Origin: a bacterium
GTDB taxonomy: Bacteria; Bacillota; Clostridia; Oscillospirales; Acutalibacteraceae
Direction of reading: 5' to 3'
Length of the DNA stretch: 38,903 nt
NCBI GenBank assembly: GCA_020624805.1
Contig: JAHKVW010000048.1
Coordinates: forward strand, 1-38,903
In this document: in pieces, positions 7,436-15,061 of the stretch
Numbering within the stretch: the stretch's first letter is position 1
Layout of the letters: each line of letters opens with the position of its first letter
The notes under the pieces: model-generated
Told to the model about the DNA's origin: nothing
Databases searched by the model: none
The model's input: the letters and a program-made list of their open reading frames with translations, nothing else
Program-made: the position numbers and the translations under genes

Positions 7436-8258
7436 TTACCAATACCCCCTGCACCAAATATCGAGAACCGGATGAATCTGTACATGTGCTGAGGGTGAGA
7501 ATCCGATCCTCTGTGGTCAGTTCTACGTTCTCACGTACATTATACTGATAAGAACGCGGTTCCAAAGTCGAGTCAAGGTATTCTTGGAACGACTCAACAT
7601 TATTAAAGTCATATGAATTAAGGATATGTCTGTCATCAAATGAATAGGCAGCATAAATCAGATAAGTGAAAAGCTTATCCTCCGTGAGGACGAGAACTGT
7701 CTTGTTGTTTTCAAAGAAATCAGCGTTTGAAAAATTATGCAGCGTGGCGAACATCGAACCGTCACGCATATTATGCCCGTAAAGCACAGTGACCGGATCA
7801 TGCATGTCAGGATTGTTTTTCAGTTCAGAATAGACTGAACCCGAGAACTGATACTGGCGATAAATATTATGGTTCAAATAGTAGAAGTCATCTTGATCTC
7901 TGGCGCCGCGCACTACCGGATAGTCCACCTTGGTGTTCGGGATATAAATCCATGCGTAGATATCCGTGTTGATGGACTTGAGCTGATCAAAATCCACATC
8001 GAGGTCGCCTGCGTCAGCCAGCTCATAACTACTAAAGCGCTTATCTATCGTAGGCTGCTCAGGCTCAGCGGTGGGCGCTTCCTCAACCGTTTCATCGGGC
8101 TTCTCAGTCACTTCGTCCGCCGTTGCGGGCGCAATCTCTTCACGCCGAACGGAGGGAGAGGAAAGATTCGAGAGGATGAGTAGTGTGCTGCCGACAATCG
8201 CTACCAGTACACATAGGATCAAAACTATGACCCAAATAATTCTTTTCTTCTTTTTCAT
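7419..8258 (-). CDS. Class B sortase
   Basis: A membrane-anchored transpeptidase that cleaves sorting signals and links proteins to the wall or pilus subunits to each other. The 279-residue product has an N-terminal anchor (IIWVIVLILCVLVAIVGSTL), a Pro/Glu/Thr-rich spacer, and a sortase fold of the B class: AWIYIPNTKVDYPVVRG, FYYLNHN, YGHNMRDGSMF with the catalytic His, LSTCTDSSGSRYLVQG with the catalytic Cys and Arg. The start is ATG at 8258; a TTG one codon earlier is possible, with AAGGA upstream of both. It is the first gene of an operon with the LCP ligase. The SPATGD protein at 1105 is a plausible substrate (inference). Confidence 0.93.
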   Translation of the reverse strand: MKKKKRIIWVIVLILCVLVAIVGSTLLILSNLSSPSVRREEIAPATADEVTEKPDETVEEAPTAEPEQPTIDKRFSSYELADAGDLDVDFDQLKSINTDIYAWIYIPNTKVDYPVVRGARDQDDFYYLNHNIYRQYQFSGSVYSELKNNPDMHDPVTVLYGHNMRDGSMFATLHNFSNADFFENNKTVLVLTEDKLFTYLIYAAYSFDDRHILNSYDFNNVESFQEYLDSTLEPRSYQYNVRENVELTTEDRILTLSTCTDSSGSRYLVQGVLVNEQKR

Positions 8259-8317
8259 CAATTCACCGTCCTTATCTGTGCTGTTGGACTGAATCTACAG
8301 AGTTCTCATACATAGTT

Positions 8318-8346
8318 ATTATACCTCGCCGATGACTCCCTGTCAA
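8318..8346 (-). promoter_or_regulatory. Promoter of the sortase-LCP operon
   Basis: TTGACA (8341-8346), 17-base spacer, TATAAT (8318-8323), read on the minus strand, about 60 bases before the sortase start. Confidence 0.8.
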
Positions 8347-8439
8347 ATAGGATTATGCGACATTATTACTATATAAACGCAATAACATTTAGCTAAAATG
8401 ACTACGAAAATGTCATAAGGTTTTATCCGCTTCGGTGTA

Positions 8440-8620
8440 AACAGCGCCGTCATACAGAAGAAATACGCATAATTCATGCGCTGACGGTTTTCCGAATTTT
8501 TCATTTAGTTGCATAAAAGTATGCAATTTTTTGAGATATCTCGGCATAAGCGGAGGGCGAAACAAATGTTTCGATCAGCCGAGCGTATCGCAGGGCGCTC
8601 GGTCGATACGCTTTTCACAT
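8440..8620 (+). promoter_or_regulatory. Structured non-coding leader upstream of the phage-type cassette
   Basis: No gene is seen between 8347 and 8650, but several plus-strand hairpins are. CCGTCA (8447-8452) pairs with TGACGG (8482-8487), followed by TTTT. TTGCATA (8509-8515) pairs with TATGCAA (8520-8526), followed by six T, terminator-like. CGAAACA (8558-8564) pairs with TGTTTCG. Then come two mutually exclusive stems: CCGAGCG (8579-8585) with CGCTCGG (8596-8602), or AGCGTATCG (8582-8590) with CGATACGCT (8604-8612), the latter followed by TTT. Overlapping alternatives before a ribosome binding site resemble an attenuator. No known riboswitch class is recognised. Confidence 0.45.
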
Positions 8621-8650
8621 TTTGAATAATACAAGGAGAGGCTAATAAAA

Positions 8651-10450
8651 ATGAGCATAGCAAGTGAAATCACACGTATCAACGCCAATATCTCTGCGGC
8701 ATATGACGCGTGCGAGGACAAAGGCGCGGCCATACCGCAAACGCGGAACAGCGCAAATCTGGCGAATACGATCGCAAATATCGCTTCTCTCAGCTTTGAG
8801 ATCGTGCAGACCAAGCCTGCACAGAACATCAAAACCAATGTCATCTACCTGATCCCAAAGGCTGACGCCGAGACGGATAACGTGTATGACGAGTGGATAT
8901 ACGTCAATAACGGTTGGGAACTGATCGGCTCCACCGCAATCGACTTGTCCGATTATTATACCGCCGAAGAAGTCGATGAAGCTATTTTCGAAGCGATCCC
9001 CGATATTGCCGAAAAAATGGATTTGGCGATCAACGGAAGACCGCGTATTTCCGATAATAAGGGACAGGCTTTCTATACGAATGATACGATCGGCTTTAAA
9101 ACATCCGTATCTCAATTCAGTCCTACTCAAACAATAGAAGCATACACAACCGATTATATCGACAGTCTTGTCGGCATCACCGCCAATGACGTCGCCGGCT
9201 TGCAGGCAGACTTTGAGAACAAGGTTTTCACCCGGCTCGCGGGAGCGGTCGGCAAGACGGCAGGAGCAAATTTTAATACCTTCCCGATGTACGGCGGCCG
9301 TAAACGCTGTAATGTCGCCGACGACGGCACGATCAACGCCTATTACGGCGACGCAGGCTACACCGAGGACGGCACCAACGGTCAGGTGATGGTCTGTCAG
9401 CCCGCCTTCTGGTACAAGGTCGTACCGCTGAAGCTGGAAAAAAACACGAACGGTATAGGGTTCCATATCCGCAAGGCGAATTACTATGTCAGCGGCGTGC
9501 CGAAAGCGGGCTTCAAGCGTCATCCGCTGTTTTATGATGAAAACGGTAACGCGGTGGATTATGTACTGCTGTCGGCATATGAGGGCAGTATGTATGACGC
9601 TTCGGAAGCTACTTACGTTGACGACTATGTCGATGAGATTTCCTATGCGGCGGGCGATATGCTGTGTTCCGTTGCCGGCAAAAGGCCTATCAGCGGAAAG
9701 CTGACCGGGATGGGAAGCAGAACCAAGCTCGAAACCATGGCAAATAACAGAGGGACAGGCTGGCATTTGGACACCTACAAATCCGTCGCCGCCAATCAGC
9801 TGTTGATGATGGTCGAGTTCGGGGCGCTCAACACGCAGTCAGCCGTCGGCAGGGGAGTCGTAGATAATACAGGCAATGTGCCTAACCGTCCCTGCCTGAC
9901 AGGCTCTACTTCCTCTTTGGGCAATGCAACAGGCATGGCGGCGTCTACCGTTTACGATACCGGCGACACGCCGCACACGACAGAAGGCGAAGTCGCCGTC
10001 TCGTATCGCGGTCAGGAAAACCCATGGGGTAATCTCTTTAAGCATATCAACGGTATCAACCTTTGGGGAAACGGTGCTATGGGCGCAGGGCAAGTATATA
10101 TATCGGATGGGTTCACCTATAACGACAACAGCCATTCCGGTAATTACAAAGCGACCGGGATCAGCGTAGCTGATCGATTCAACGGCTGGATCTCCGCTTT
10201 CGGCTACGGTTCGGAGGAGTATGACTGGGTGATGATCTGCTCGGAAGCAAACGGAGCAAGCAATCTGCCTGTAGGCGACTATATATACGCTTCAGTGGAC
10301 TTGAACGCTTATCGCGCTCCGAGATCGGGCGGCGACTGGAACGACGGTTCAAACGCAGGCGGCTTTTACTTGAACTGCGGCAATCAGTCAGGCTACAGCA
10401 ACAAGGATACAGGCGGTCGTCTGCTGTATGTGCCGACCGCGATCGTGTAA
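8651..10450 (+). CDS. Phage tail-type protein with C-terminal C-type-lectin domain (DGR-target-like)
   Basis: A 599-residue protein. The N-terminus (MSIASEITRINANISAAYDA, then PQTRNSANLANTIANIAS) is of the type found in clostridial phage tail proteins. The C-terminal 200 residues look like the formylglycine-generating-enzyme/C-type-lectin fold used by diversity-generating retroelement targets: SYRGQENPWGNLFKHINGIN, then GGDWNDGSNAGGFYLNCGNQ and TGGRLLYVP at the end. Residues about 553-595 match the usual variable region. The role would be receptor binding at a tail tip or surface display. The start has AAGGAGAGG about 9 bases upstream. No reverse transcriptase, Avd or template repeat is present in the window, so any diversification would have to act from elsewhere or be lost. 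Confidence 0.75.
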   Translation: MSIASEITRINANISAAYDACEDKGAAIPQTRNSANLANTIANIASLSFEIVQTKPAQNIKTNVIYLIPKADAETDNVYDEWIYVNNGWELIGSTAIDLSDYYTAEEVDEAIFEAIPDIAEKMDLAINGRPRISDNKGQAFYTNDTIGFKTSVSQFSPTQTIEAYTTDYIDSLVGITANDVAGLQADFENKVFTRLAGAVGKTAGANFNTFPMYGGRKRCNVADDGTINAYYGDAGYTEDGTNGQVMVCQPAFWYKVVPLKLEKNTNGIGFHIRKANYYVSGVPKAGFKRHPLFYDENGNAVDYVLLSAYEGSMYDASEATYVDDYVDEISYAAGDMLCSVAGKRPISGKLTGMGSRTKLETMANNRGTGWHLDTYKSVAANQLLMMVEFGALNTQSAVGRGVVDNTGNVPNRPCLTGSTSSLGNATGMAASTVYDTGDTPHTTEGEVAVSYRGQENPWGNLFKHINGINLWGNGAMGAGQVYISDGFTYNDNSHSGNYKATGISVADRFNGWISAFGYGSEEYDWVMICSEANGASNLPVGDYIYASVDLNAYRAPRSGGDWNDGSNAGGFYLNCGNQSGYSNKDTGGRLLYVPTAIV

Positions 10451-10462
10451 AGGAGGATCATC

Positions 10463-10729
10463 ATGACAGATTACGGAAGAGTCAGAAGTACCATCCGACC
10501 CGATGAAAAGGTGATCGACGAATATTCGGTGTGGGTGAATACCGATATCGAGGAGACCATCGTGACCGACGACGCGGGAGAACATACCGAATATCAATAC
10601 GATCAGGTCTGCTATACCAAGGACGAGTACATCAAGCTGATGGACGAGAAAAACGGTCAGCTCGAAGAACAGCTGACCGATACCCAGCTCGCCTTATGCG
10701 ACGTTTACGAAATGATAGGAGGCGAGTGA
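10463..10729 (+). CDS. Small phage tail-associated protein
   Basis: An 88-residue acidic protein starting with MTDYGRVRSTIRPDEKVIDE and ending in a helical segment rich in Glu, Gln and Leu (LMDEKNGQLEEQLTDTQLAL). It starts 12 bases after the lectin-type gene, with a strong AAAGGAGG site, and is followed after one base by the CD1375-type gene. Small proteins in this position, between a tail-fibre-like gene and the CD1375/XkdX-type peptide, are common in clostridial prophages. No enzymatic function is apparent. Confidence 0.7.
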   Translation: MTDYGRVRSTIRPDEKVIDEYSVWVNTDIEETIVTDDAGEHTEYQYDQVCYTKDEYIKLMDEKNGQLEEQLTDTQLALCDVYEMIGGE

Positions 10730-10730
10730 T

Positions 10731-10847
10731 ATGGCGAAGGTATATGCCGACTTGATCCGCAAAGGCAAAAAAACGATCGACGACGTTCCCGAACGGCTGA
10801 AAGATGCGGTGAAAGCAATACTGGACGGTGATACCGGTGCAGATTGA
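10731..10847 (+). CDS. CD1375 family phage peptide
   Basis: A 38-residue peptide, MAKVYADLIRKGKKTIDDVP followed by ERLKDAVKAILDG. The AKVYADLIRKG and DVPERL signatures fit the CD1375 family of short proteins found beside tail genes in clostridial phages. AGGAGGCG of the preceding gene's last codons acts as the ribosome binding site and the start codon is one base past its TGA. The gene's end overlaps the candidate GTG start of the holin-like gene. Function is unknown. Confidence 0.8.
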   Translation: MAKVYADLIRKGKKTIDDVPERLKDAVKAILDGDTGAD

Positions 10848-11136
10848 TATTATGAAGCTCGCCGAGTTGATCGGCGCGGTCATGCTGATCCTTACGACGA
10901 TCATCGGCGGGTACAAGCTCTATGATAAGCTGCTCGACCGTTTAGACAAGCTTGAGCAAAGGGTCGGCGAGCTGGAAACAGAGCTCAACCGCGTCAAGAA
11001 GGAGGATTCCCTCGTCATCTATGCGCTGCGCGCCTGTCTGGACGGACTCCATCAGCAGGGCTGTAACGGCAAGGTGACCGAAGCGATACAGATGATCGAC
11101 AAGCATATCAACAAAGCCGCCCACGATCAGAGTTAG
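10828..11136 (+). CDS. Holin-like phage membrane protein
   Basis: A 102-residue protein with one N-terminal transmembrane helix (LAELIGAVMLILTTIIGGYK), a coiled coil (LLDRLDKLEQRVGELETELN) and a C-terminal motif ACLDGLHQQGCNG followed by an AHD ending. This architecture recurs in putative holins of clostridial prophages, where it sits after the CD1375-type gene. The listed start is GTG at 10828, overlapping the previous gene by 20 bases. GTG at 10837 or ATG at 10852 (MKLAELIG) are alternatives without clear ribosome binding sites. No endolysin follows, so the lysis module is incomplete. Confidence 0.7.
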   Translation: MIPVQIDIMKLAELIGAVMLILTTIIGGYKLYDKLLDRLDKLEQRVGELETELNRVKKEDSLVIYALRACLDGLHQQGCNGKVTEAIQMIDKHINKAAHDQS

Positions 11137-11360
11137 CAGAAAGAACGATGAACCGTCATCTTCGGGCTGTATTGTTTAAAAAATAACAAAACGCCCAAAG
11201 AAGCGGATCTTTTTCCGCGATCCTGCGTTATTATTTCTCGAAATCCTGGCGCCTGTCAAGGATTTCAACGAGGGATTGCGGAAATCAAGCCGATAAGAAT
11301 GTCGGGTTTTTATTGAGAATAGTATAAAAGCCGAGAGATCGATCATACGGAATACCTTTC
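11137..11360. other. Non-coding gap after the phage cassette
   Basis: No credible gene is seen. An 8-bp stem GAAATCCT/AGGATTTC (11240-11247 with 11259-11266) encloses a GGCGCC palindrome, and a weak 5-bp stem with a T-rich loop lies near 11201. Neither is a convincing terminator. No template repeat resembling the lectin gene's 3' end is present here. Confidence 0.5.
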
Positions 11361-11434
11361 AAAAAAGGCAGGCAATACCGCCTCTTTACGGTGTACGCAA
11401 TGTACACAGCAGTGCGGTATCGCCTGTCTTTTCA
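11361..11434. terminator. Bidirectional terminator downstream of the 4-epimerase gene
   Basis: A 17-bp stem with two mismatches (11365-11381 with 11414-11430) enclosing a second stem GTGTAC/GTACAC. On the minus strand it is followed by six T (11361-11366), directly after the gene that ends at 11436; on the plus strand by CTTTTC. Confidence 0.8.
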
Positions 11435-11435
11435 T

Positions 11436-12506
11436 TTATTCTTTATAATACTCTTTATACCATTCTGCAAAAGCTCTGAGTCCCTCGCGGATACCGATTT
11501 TCGGAGTAAATCCGTAATCACGTTCCAACGCCTCTGAATCTGCATAGGTTACGGGCACATCTCCCGGCTGCATACCTACAAGCTCCCTGTGACCCTCAAA
11601 ATCATAATCATCGGGCAAGACCTCCGCCCGAACCAGCTCCTCCTGAAGCGTGCTGATATAATCCAACAGGTTTTCCGGCGTACCCCCGCCGATATTATAG
11701 ACGGCATAAGGCGGAAGCGGGAGCCCGTCCTCACCGACAGATTTTTCGGGTGCGCCCGTCATCACGCGGTAAACACCCTCGACAATATCGTCGATATAGG
11801 TGAAATCACGCTTGCAGTTGCCGTAGTTGAAGATCTGAATGGTATCGCCGCGGCTGAGCTTTTGTGTCGCGCTGAAATAAAACATATCCGGACGTCCCGC
11901 AGGCCCGTATACCGTAAAGAAACGCAAACCGGTAGAGGGAATATTATACAGCTTGCTGTAGCTGTGCGCAAGCAGCTCGTTGCTTTTTTTTGTCGCGGCA
12001 TACAAGCTCACGGGATTGTCGACCTTATCATCCACGCTGAACGGCACTTTTTTGTTTCCGCCGTAGACGCTGGAGCTGGAGGCATAGACCAGATGCTCCA
12101 CGGGATAATGCCTGCACGCTTCAAGAATATTGAAAAAGCCGACCAGATTGCTCTCTATATACACATCAGGATGTTCTATGGAGTATCTCACGCCGGCCTG
12201 TGCCGCAAGATTCACGACAACGGCAGGCTTGTGATCGGCAAATACCCCATCAATAAGCGCCTTGTCGGCAAGATTTCCGTGGATAAAAACATGATCGACC
12301 GACGAGGCTTTTGCCGCCTCTTCAATGAGACTGAGCCTGTATTCCTTCAACTTCGGATCATAATAATCGTTCATACTGTCAAAAGATATCACCTTGCCGC
12401 AGGTCATCTCCCTGAGCAAACGCAGCACGAGATTAGCGCCGATAAATCCGGGTGAACCGGTCACCAATATTGTTTTTCCGTTTAAATCAATATGCTGTTT
12501 CTTCAT
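11436..12506 (-). CDS. UDP-glucuronate 4-epimerase-type NAD-dependent epimerase
   Basis: Likely interconverts UDP-glucuronate and UDP-galacturonate, a short-chain dehydrogenase reaction with bound NAD. The 356-residue protein has the Rossmann motif TGSPGFIGANL near residue 17, a YAATKK catalytic Tyr-Lys pair (SLYAATKKSNELLAHSYSKL) and the family hallmark GLRFFTVYGPAGRPDM. GAGGG lies 4 bases before the ATG. The gene is the last of the minus-strand polysaccharide run and has its own promoter. The substrate would come from the Ugd enzyme at 36092, at the other end of the cluster. A UDP-glucose or UDP-GlcNAc 4-epimerase activity cannot be excluded, but the motif set favours the uronate. Confidence 0.85.
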   Translation of the reverse strand: MKKQHIDLNGKTILVTGSPGFIGANLVLRLLREMTCGKVISFDSMNDYYDPKLKEYRLSLIEEAAKASSVDHVFIHGNLADKALIDGVFADHKPAVVVNLAAQAGVRYSIEHPDVYIESNLVGFFNILEACRHYPVEHLVYASSSSVYGGNKKVPFSVDDKVDNPVSLYAATKKSNELLAHSYSKLYNIPSTGLRFFTVYGPAGRPDMFYFSATQKLSRGDTIQIFNYGNCKRDFTYIDDIVEGVYRVMTGAPEKSVGEDGLPLPPYAVYNIGGGTPENLLDYISTLQEELVRAEVLPDDYDFEGHRELVGMQPGDVPVTYADSEALERDYGFTPKIGIREGLRAFAEWYKEYYKE

Positions 12507-12539
12507 TTGTCCCTCTTTGTATACAATTCTTCGTTATGC

Positions 12540-12568
12540 TTTATACTGATTCCAAATAAAAACTGCAA
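12540..12568 (-). promoter_or_regulatory. Promoter of the 4-epimerase gene
   Basis: TTGCAG (12563-12568), 17-base spacer, TATAAA (12540-12545) on the minus strand, about 35 bases before the start codon. Confidence 0.65.
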
Positions 12569-12602
12569 ATATCTATTCTGCACTTTCTGATTGGGATTAC
12601 TG

Positions 12603-12762
12603 TGAAAGTAGGTGATGACTCAAGCCTTCCCCTCGAGGGGAAGGTGGGCTTTTCGGCTCCCAAAGCCGAAAAGGTCGGATGAGGTGGAAACCTATCCGAG
12701 CAATCAATGAACGGGATGGAAAGGAAGCGCTTCCACCTCATTCGTCACCTCGCGGCATGGGG
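12603..12762. repeat. Palindromic interspersed-repeat-like element (REP/MITE type)
   Basis: A compact series of palindromes between genes: a perfect 20-bp palindrome at 12625-12644 (CCTTCCCCTCGAGGGGAAGG), a 10-bp stem CTTTTCGGCT/AGCCGAAAAG (12649-12658 with 12664-12673), and an outer stem ATGAGGTGGAA/TTCCACCTCAT (about 12678-12688 with 12731-12741). The string resembles a small repeat I recall as frequent in gut Firmicutes. Only one copy is in the window, so dispersal cannot be shown here. Confidence 0.6.
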
Positions 12763-12807
12763 ATTTAGTATTATAACAACAGCCTGACAGTACGATACAC
12801 AGAACCG

Positions 12808-13992
12808 TTAATCCTTATGATCCTTTCCTTTTGACAGTCTGCGAAGTCTTTGAAGCTCTCTTTTGACTTTGCCCTTGTGATTTGTCAGTGAAGTTCCAAA
12901 ACGCACGATCGGCAAGGCAGGACGCGCAAACCTATGCCGATAAAAAAACGGATGGGCGGTTTTATACGTTTCAGGATCGGGAAAAAGCCGTTTTTTGATA
13001 TAATCCTTTTTGTTTTTTCTCATATCAAACGTATCGGCATAAACATCGTTGGACGTACGGTTGTTGAATAGTTGTTCAAAGGTCCCTTTAGCGCCCGAAG
13101 CCAACATAAAGGAGAGGAGATTCTCTTCTTCCTTTGACAGAGCCGGTATCTCGGCGCTGTCGGGATTTGAAAACAGCTTTTCCGCAAGCATCGATAAATA
13201 CCGCTCGTCTTTTGCAATGTTCAGTTTTTCCAATTCACGATCAAGGTAATCGCGGTGCAGGGTCAAGCTGCGTTTCATTACAAAAATATCTGTCAGCGCG
13301 CGCAGTCCTATCCCCGACTTATGCAAGTGCTTGCAGGTATGAGCAAGCTGAAAAATATAAAAGTCATCGTCGGAAAACATTTTTTCGTATTTTCCGAAAG
13401 TTCCCGGGATCAGCTTGTCCTGACAGCGGAGATAATAGCTGTGATAATCGGAATAACTCTCCATAAACAGCTTCGTATGAAGCTCAAAGCAAAATATCGG
13501 AGGTCTGGAATATACGTCATGATGACTGATACCGTATTCATCCACACGGTATCCGAGCGTTTCCATAACATCCTTTGCCTGAGAGGACATCGCGGCGTCT
13601 ATCAGCAGATCGACGTCACACATCTCCCTCATTCCCTCCTTGGGATAGTATTGCGCTAAAACACACCCCTTCAGCTTAACGTGCCAGATATGCGCCCCGT
13701 CCAGCGCATCCGCTACGCGGGCAAGCTCGCGGTCGAGGAAAAAAGAGCGTTTAAACGAATGGTAATACTTCTCTTTCCATTCTCTTTTTTGATCAGCATT
13801 CAGCAGAGCATTATCGACGGTCTTTCTGGAAAGCACCCATCCGATCATAGCGGCAACGCCGTGAAACTCACTCTGCTGTTTTATCGATTGAATATCTGAT
13901 GCGGTAAACAAGCTCCAGTCGGGACTTTGCCGATAAAGCGCGCATTTCAGTAAAAGGATCAGCGGCTTATATTTTTCTGTCATCGTCTGCAT
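12808..13992 (-). CDS. Uncharacterised nucleotidyltransferase family protein (NTP_transf_5-like)
   Basis: A 394-residue cytoplasmic protein. Around residues 105-135 it shows WHVKLKGCVLAQYY followed by GMREMCDVDLLID; the G-x-R-x-M-x-D-x-D pattern is the signature of the NTP_transf_5 group of pol-beta-like nucleotidyltransferases. Members occur in polysaccharide and peptide natural-product clusters, mostly without an assigned reaction. The ATG at 13992 is chosen because AGGTG lies 6 bases upstream; a GTG three codons earlier sits inside that site. The end is basic (KRELQRLRRLSKGK). It follows rmlB by about 35 bases. The substrate might be a sugar, a protein or the polymer. Confidence 0.75.
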   Translation of the reverse strand: MQTMTEKYKPLILLLKCALYRQSPDWSLFTASDIQSIKQQSEFHGVAAMIGWVLSRKTVDNALLNADQKREWKEKYYHSFKRSFFLDRELARVADALDGAHIWHVKLKGCVLAQYYPKEGMREMCDVDLLIDAAMSSQAKDVMETLGYRVDEYGISHHDVYSRPPIFCFELHTKLFMESYSDYHSYYLRCQDKLIPGTFGKYEKMFSDDDFYIFQLAHTCKHLHKSGIGLRALTDIFVMKRSLTLHRDYLDRELEKLNIAKDERYLSMLAEKLFSNPDSAEIPALSKEEENLLSFMLASGAKGTFEQLFNNRTSNDVYADTFDMRKNKKDYIKKRLFPDPETYKTAHPFFYRHRFARPALPIVRFGTSLTNHKGKVKRELQRLRRLSKGKDHKD

Positions 13993-14027
13993 TGAACTCA
14001 CCTATGATACCCGACCGAAGAAACAGA

Positions 14028-15047
14028 CTATCTGTTGCCATACATCTTTTCATAGTAATTCCGGTATTCGCCGGAGATGATCTCCTGCCACCATTCTTTA
14101 TTGTCAAGATACCATTGGATCGTCTTTTTGATACCGTCGGCAAACGTTGTTTCCGGCAGCCAGCCAAGCTCGTTATGGATCTTTGCAGGATCGATCGCAT
14201 AGCGCATATCATGCCCCTTGCGGTCTGTAACATAGGTGATCAGGCTCTCGGGCTTGCCCAGCTCCTTACAGATCAGCTTAACGATATCGATATTGCGCAT
14301 CTCGTTGTGACCGCCGACGTTATACACCTCTCCGATCCGCCCTTTCCGGATGATCAAGTCGATCGCCTTACAGTGATCCTCCACATAAAGCCAGTCGCGG
14401 ACGTTGATACCCTTTCCGTAAACAGGCAGCGGCTTATCCGCTAAAGCGTTAGCGATCATCAGAGGGATCAGTTTTTCGGGGAAGTGATAGGGACCGTAGT
14501 TATTGGAGCATCTGGAAATCGTGACCGGCAATCCATAGGTGCGGTGATACGCCAGCACCAGCAGATCGGCGCCCGCCTTGGATGAACTGTAGGGAGAGCT
14601 GGTATGGATCGGCGTTTCTTCGGTAAAGAAGAGGTCGGGGCGGTCGAGCGGAAGATCGCCGTATACCTCATCGGTAGAGACCTGATGATAGCGGATATTG
14701 CCGAATCGGCGGCAGGCGTCCATCATCACCTCCGTACCGATAATATTGGTACGCAGAAAAATCTCAGGGTTTTCGATCGAGCGGTCAACGTGACTTTCAG
14801 CGGCAAAGTTGATCACGACATCCGGCTTTTCCTCTTCAAACAGAGCAAATACTCCTTCACGGTCACAGATATCGAGCTTTACAAAACGAAAGTTTTCGTT
14901 CTCCATAACCGGAGCCAATGTACTCAGATTACCCGCGTAGGTAAGCTTGTCGATACAAACGACTCTGTCATCGGGGTGAGCCGCCAAGTAATAATGAATA
15001 AAATTGCCGCCGATAAAACCGGCGCCGCCGGTGACAATAACTTTCAT
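14028..15047 (-). CDS. rmlB: dTDP-glucose 4,6-dehydratase
   Basis: Converts dTDP-glucose to dTDP-4-keto-6-deoxyglucose. The 339-residue protein has the NAD-binding motif TGGAGFIGGNF at the start, VINFAAESHVDRSI, the catalytic region STDEVYGDL, and the YSSSKAGADLLV Tyr-Lys pair, then SNNYGPYHFPEKLIPLMI, all standard for RmlB. The ATG at 15047 has GGAGG 8 bases upstream; the frame is open six codons further but only from a TTG. It follows rmlA directly. RmlC and RmlD are absent from the window, so L-rhamnose is not the evident product; the aminotransferase at 15987 is a better partner. Confidence 0.95.
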   Translation of the reverse strand: MKVIVTGGAGFIGGNFIHYYLAAHPDDRVVCIDKLTYAGNLSTLAPVMENENFRFVKLDICDREGVFALFEEEKPDVVINFAAESHVDRSIENPEIFLRTNIIGTEVMMDACRRFGNIRYHQVSTDEVYGDLPLDRPDLFFTEETPIHTSSPYSSSKAGADLLVLAYHRTYGLPVTISRCSNNYGPYHFPEKLIPLMIANALADKPLPVYGKGINVRDWLYVEDHCKAIDLIIRKGRIGEVYNVGGHNEMRNIDIVKLICKELGKPESLITYVTDRKGHDMRYAIDPAKIHNELGWLPETTFADGIKKTIQWYLDNKEWWQEIISGEYRNYYEKMYGNR

Positions 15048-15061
15048 GCTTGTTTCCTCCG

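Noticed and set aside
8642-9766. Long minus-strand open frame (374 residues) opposite the lectin-type gene
   Set aside because: It is antisense to a clearly protein-like gene with a good ribosome binding site; the translation has no recognisable domain and no upstream signals.
11137-11360. Possible DGR template repeat or reverse transcriptase near the lectin gene
   Set aside because: No stretch similar to the gene's 3' end with adenine-rich differences is visible here or in 8260-8650, and no open frame in the window has reverse transcriptase motifs.
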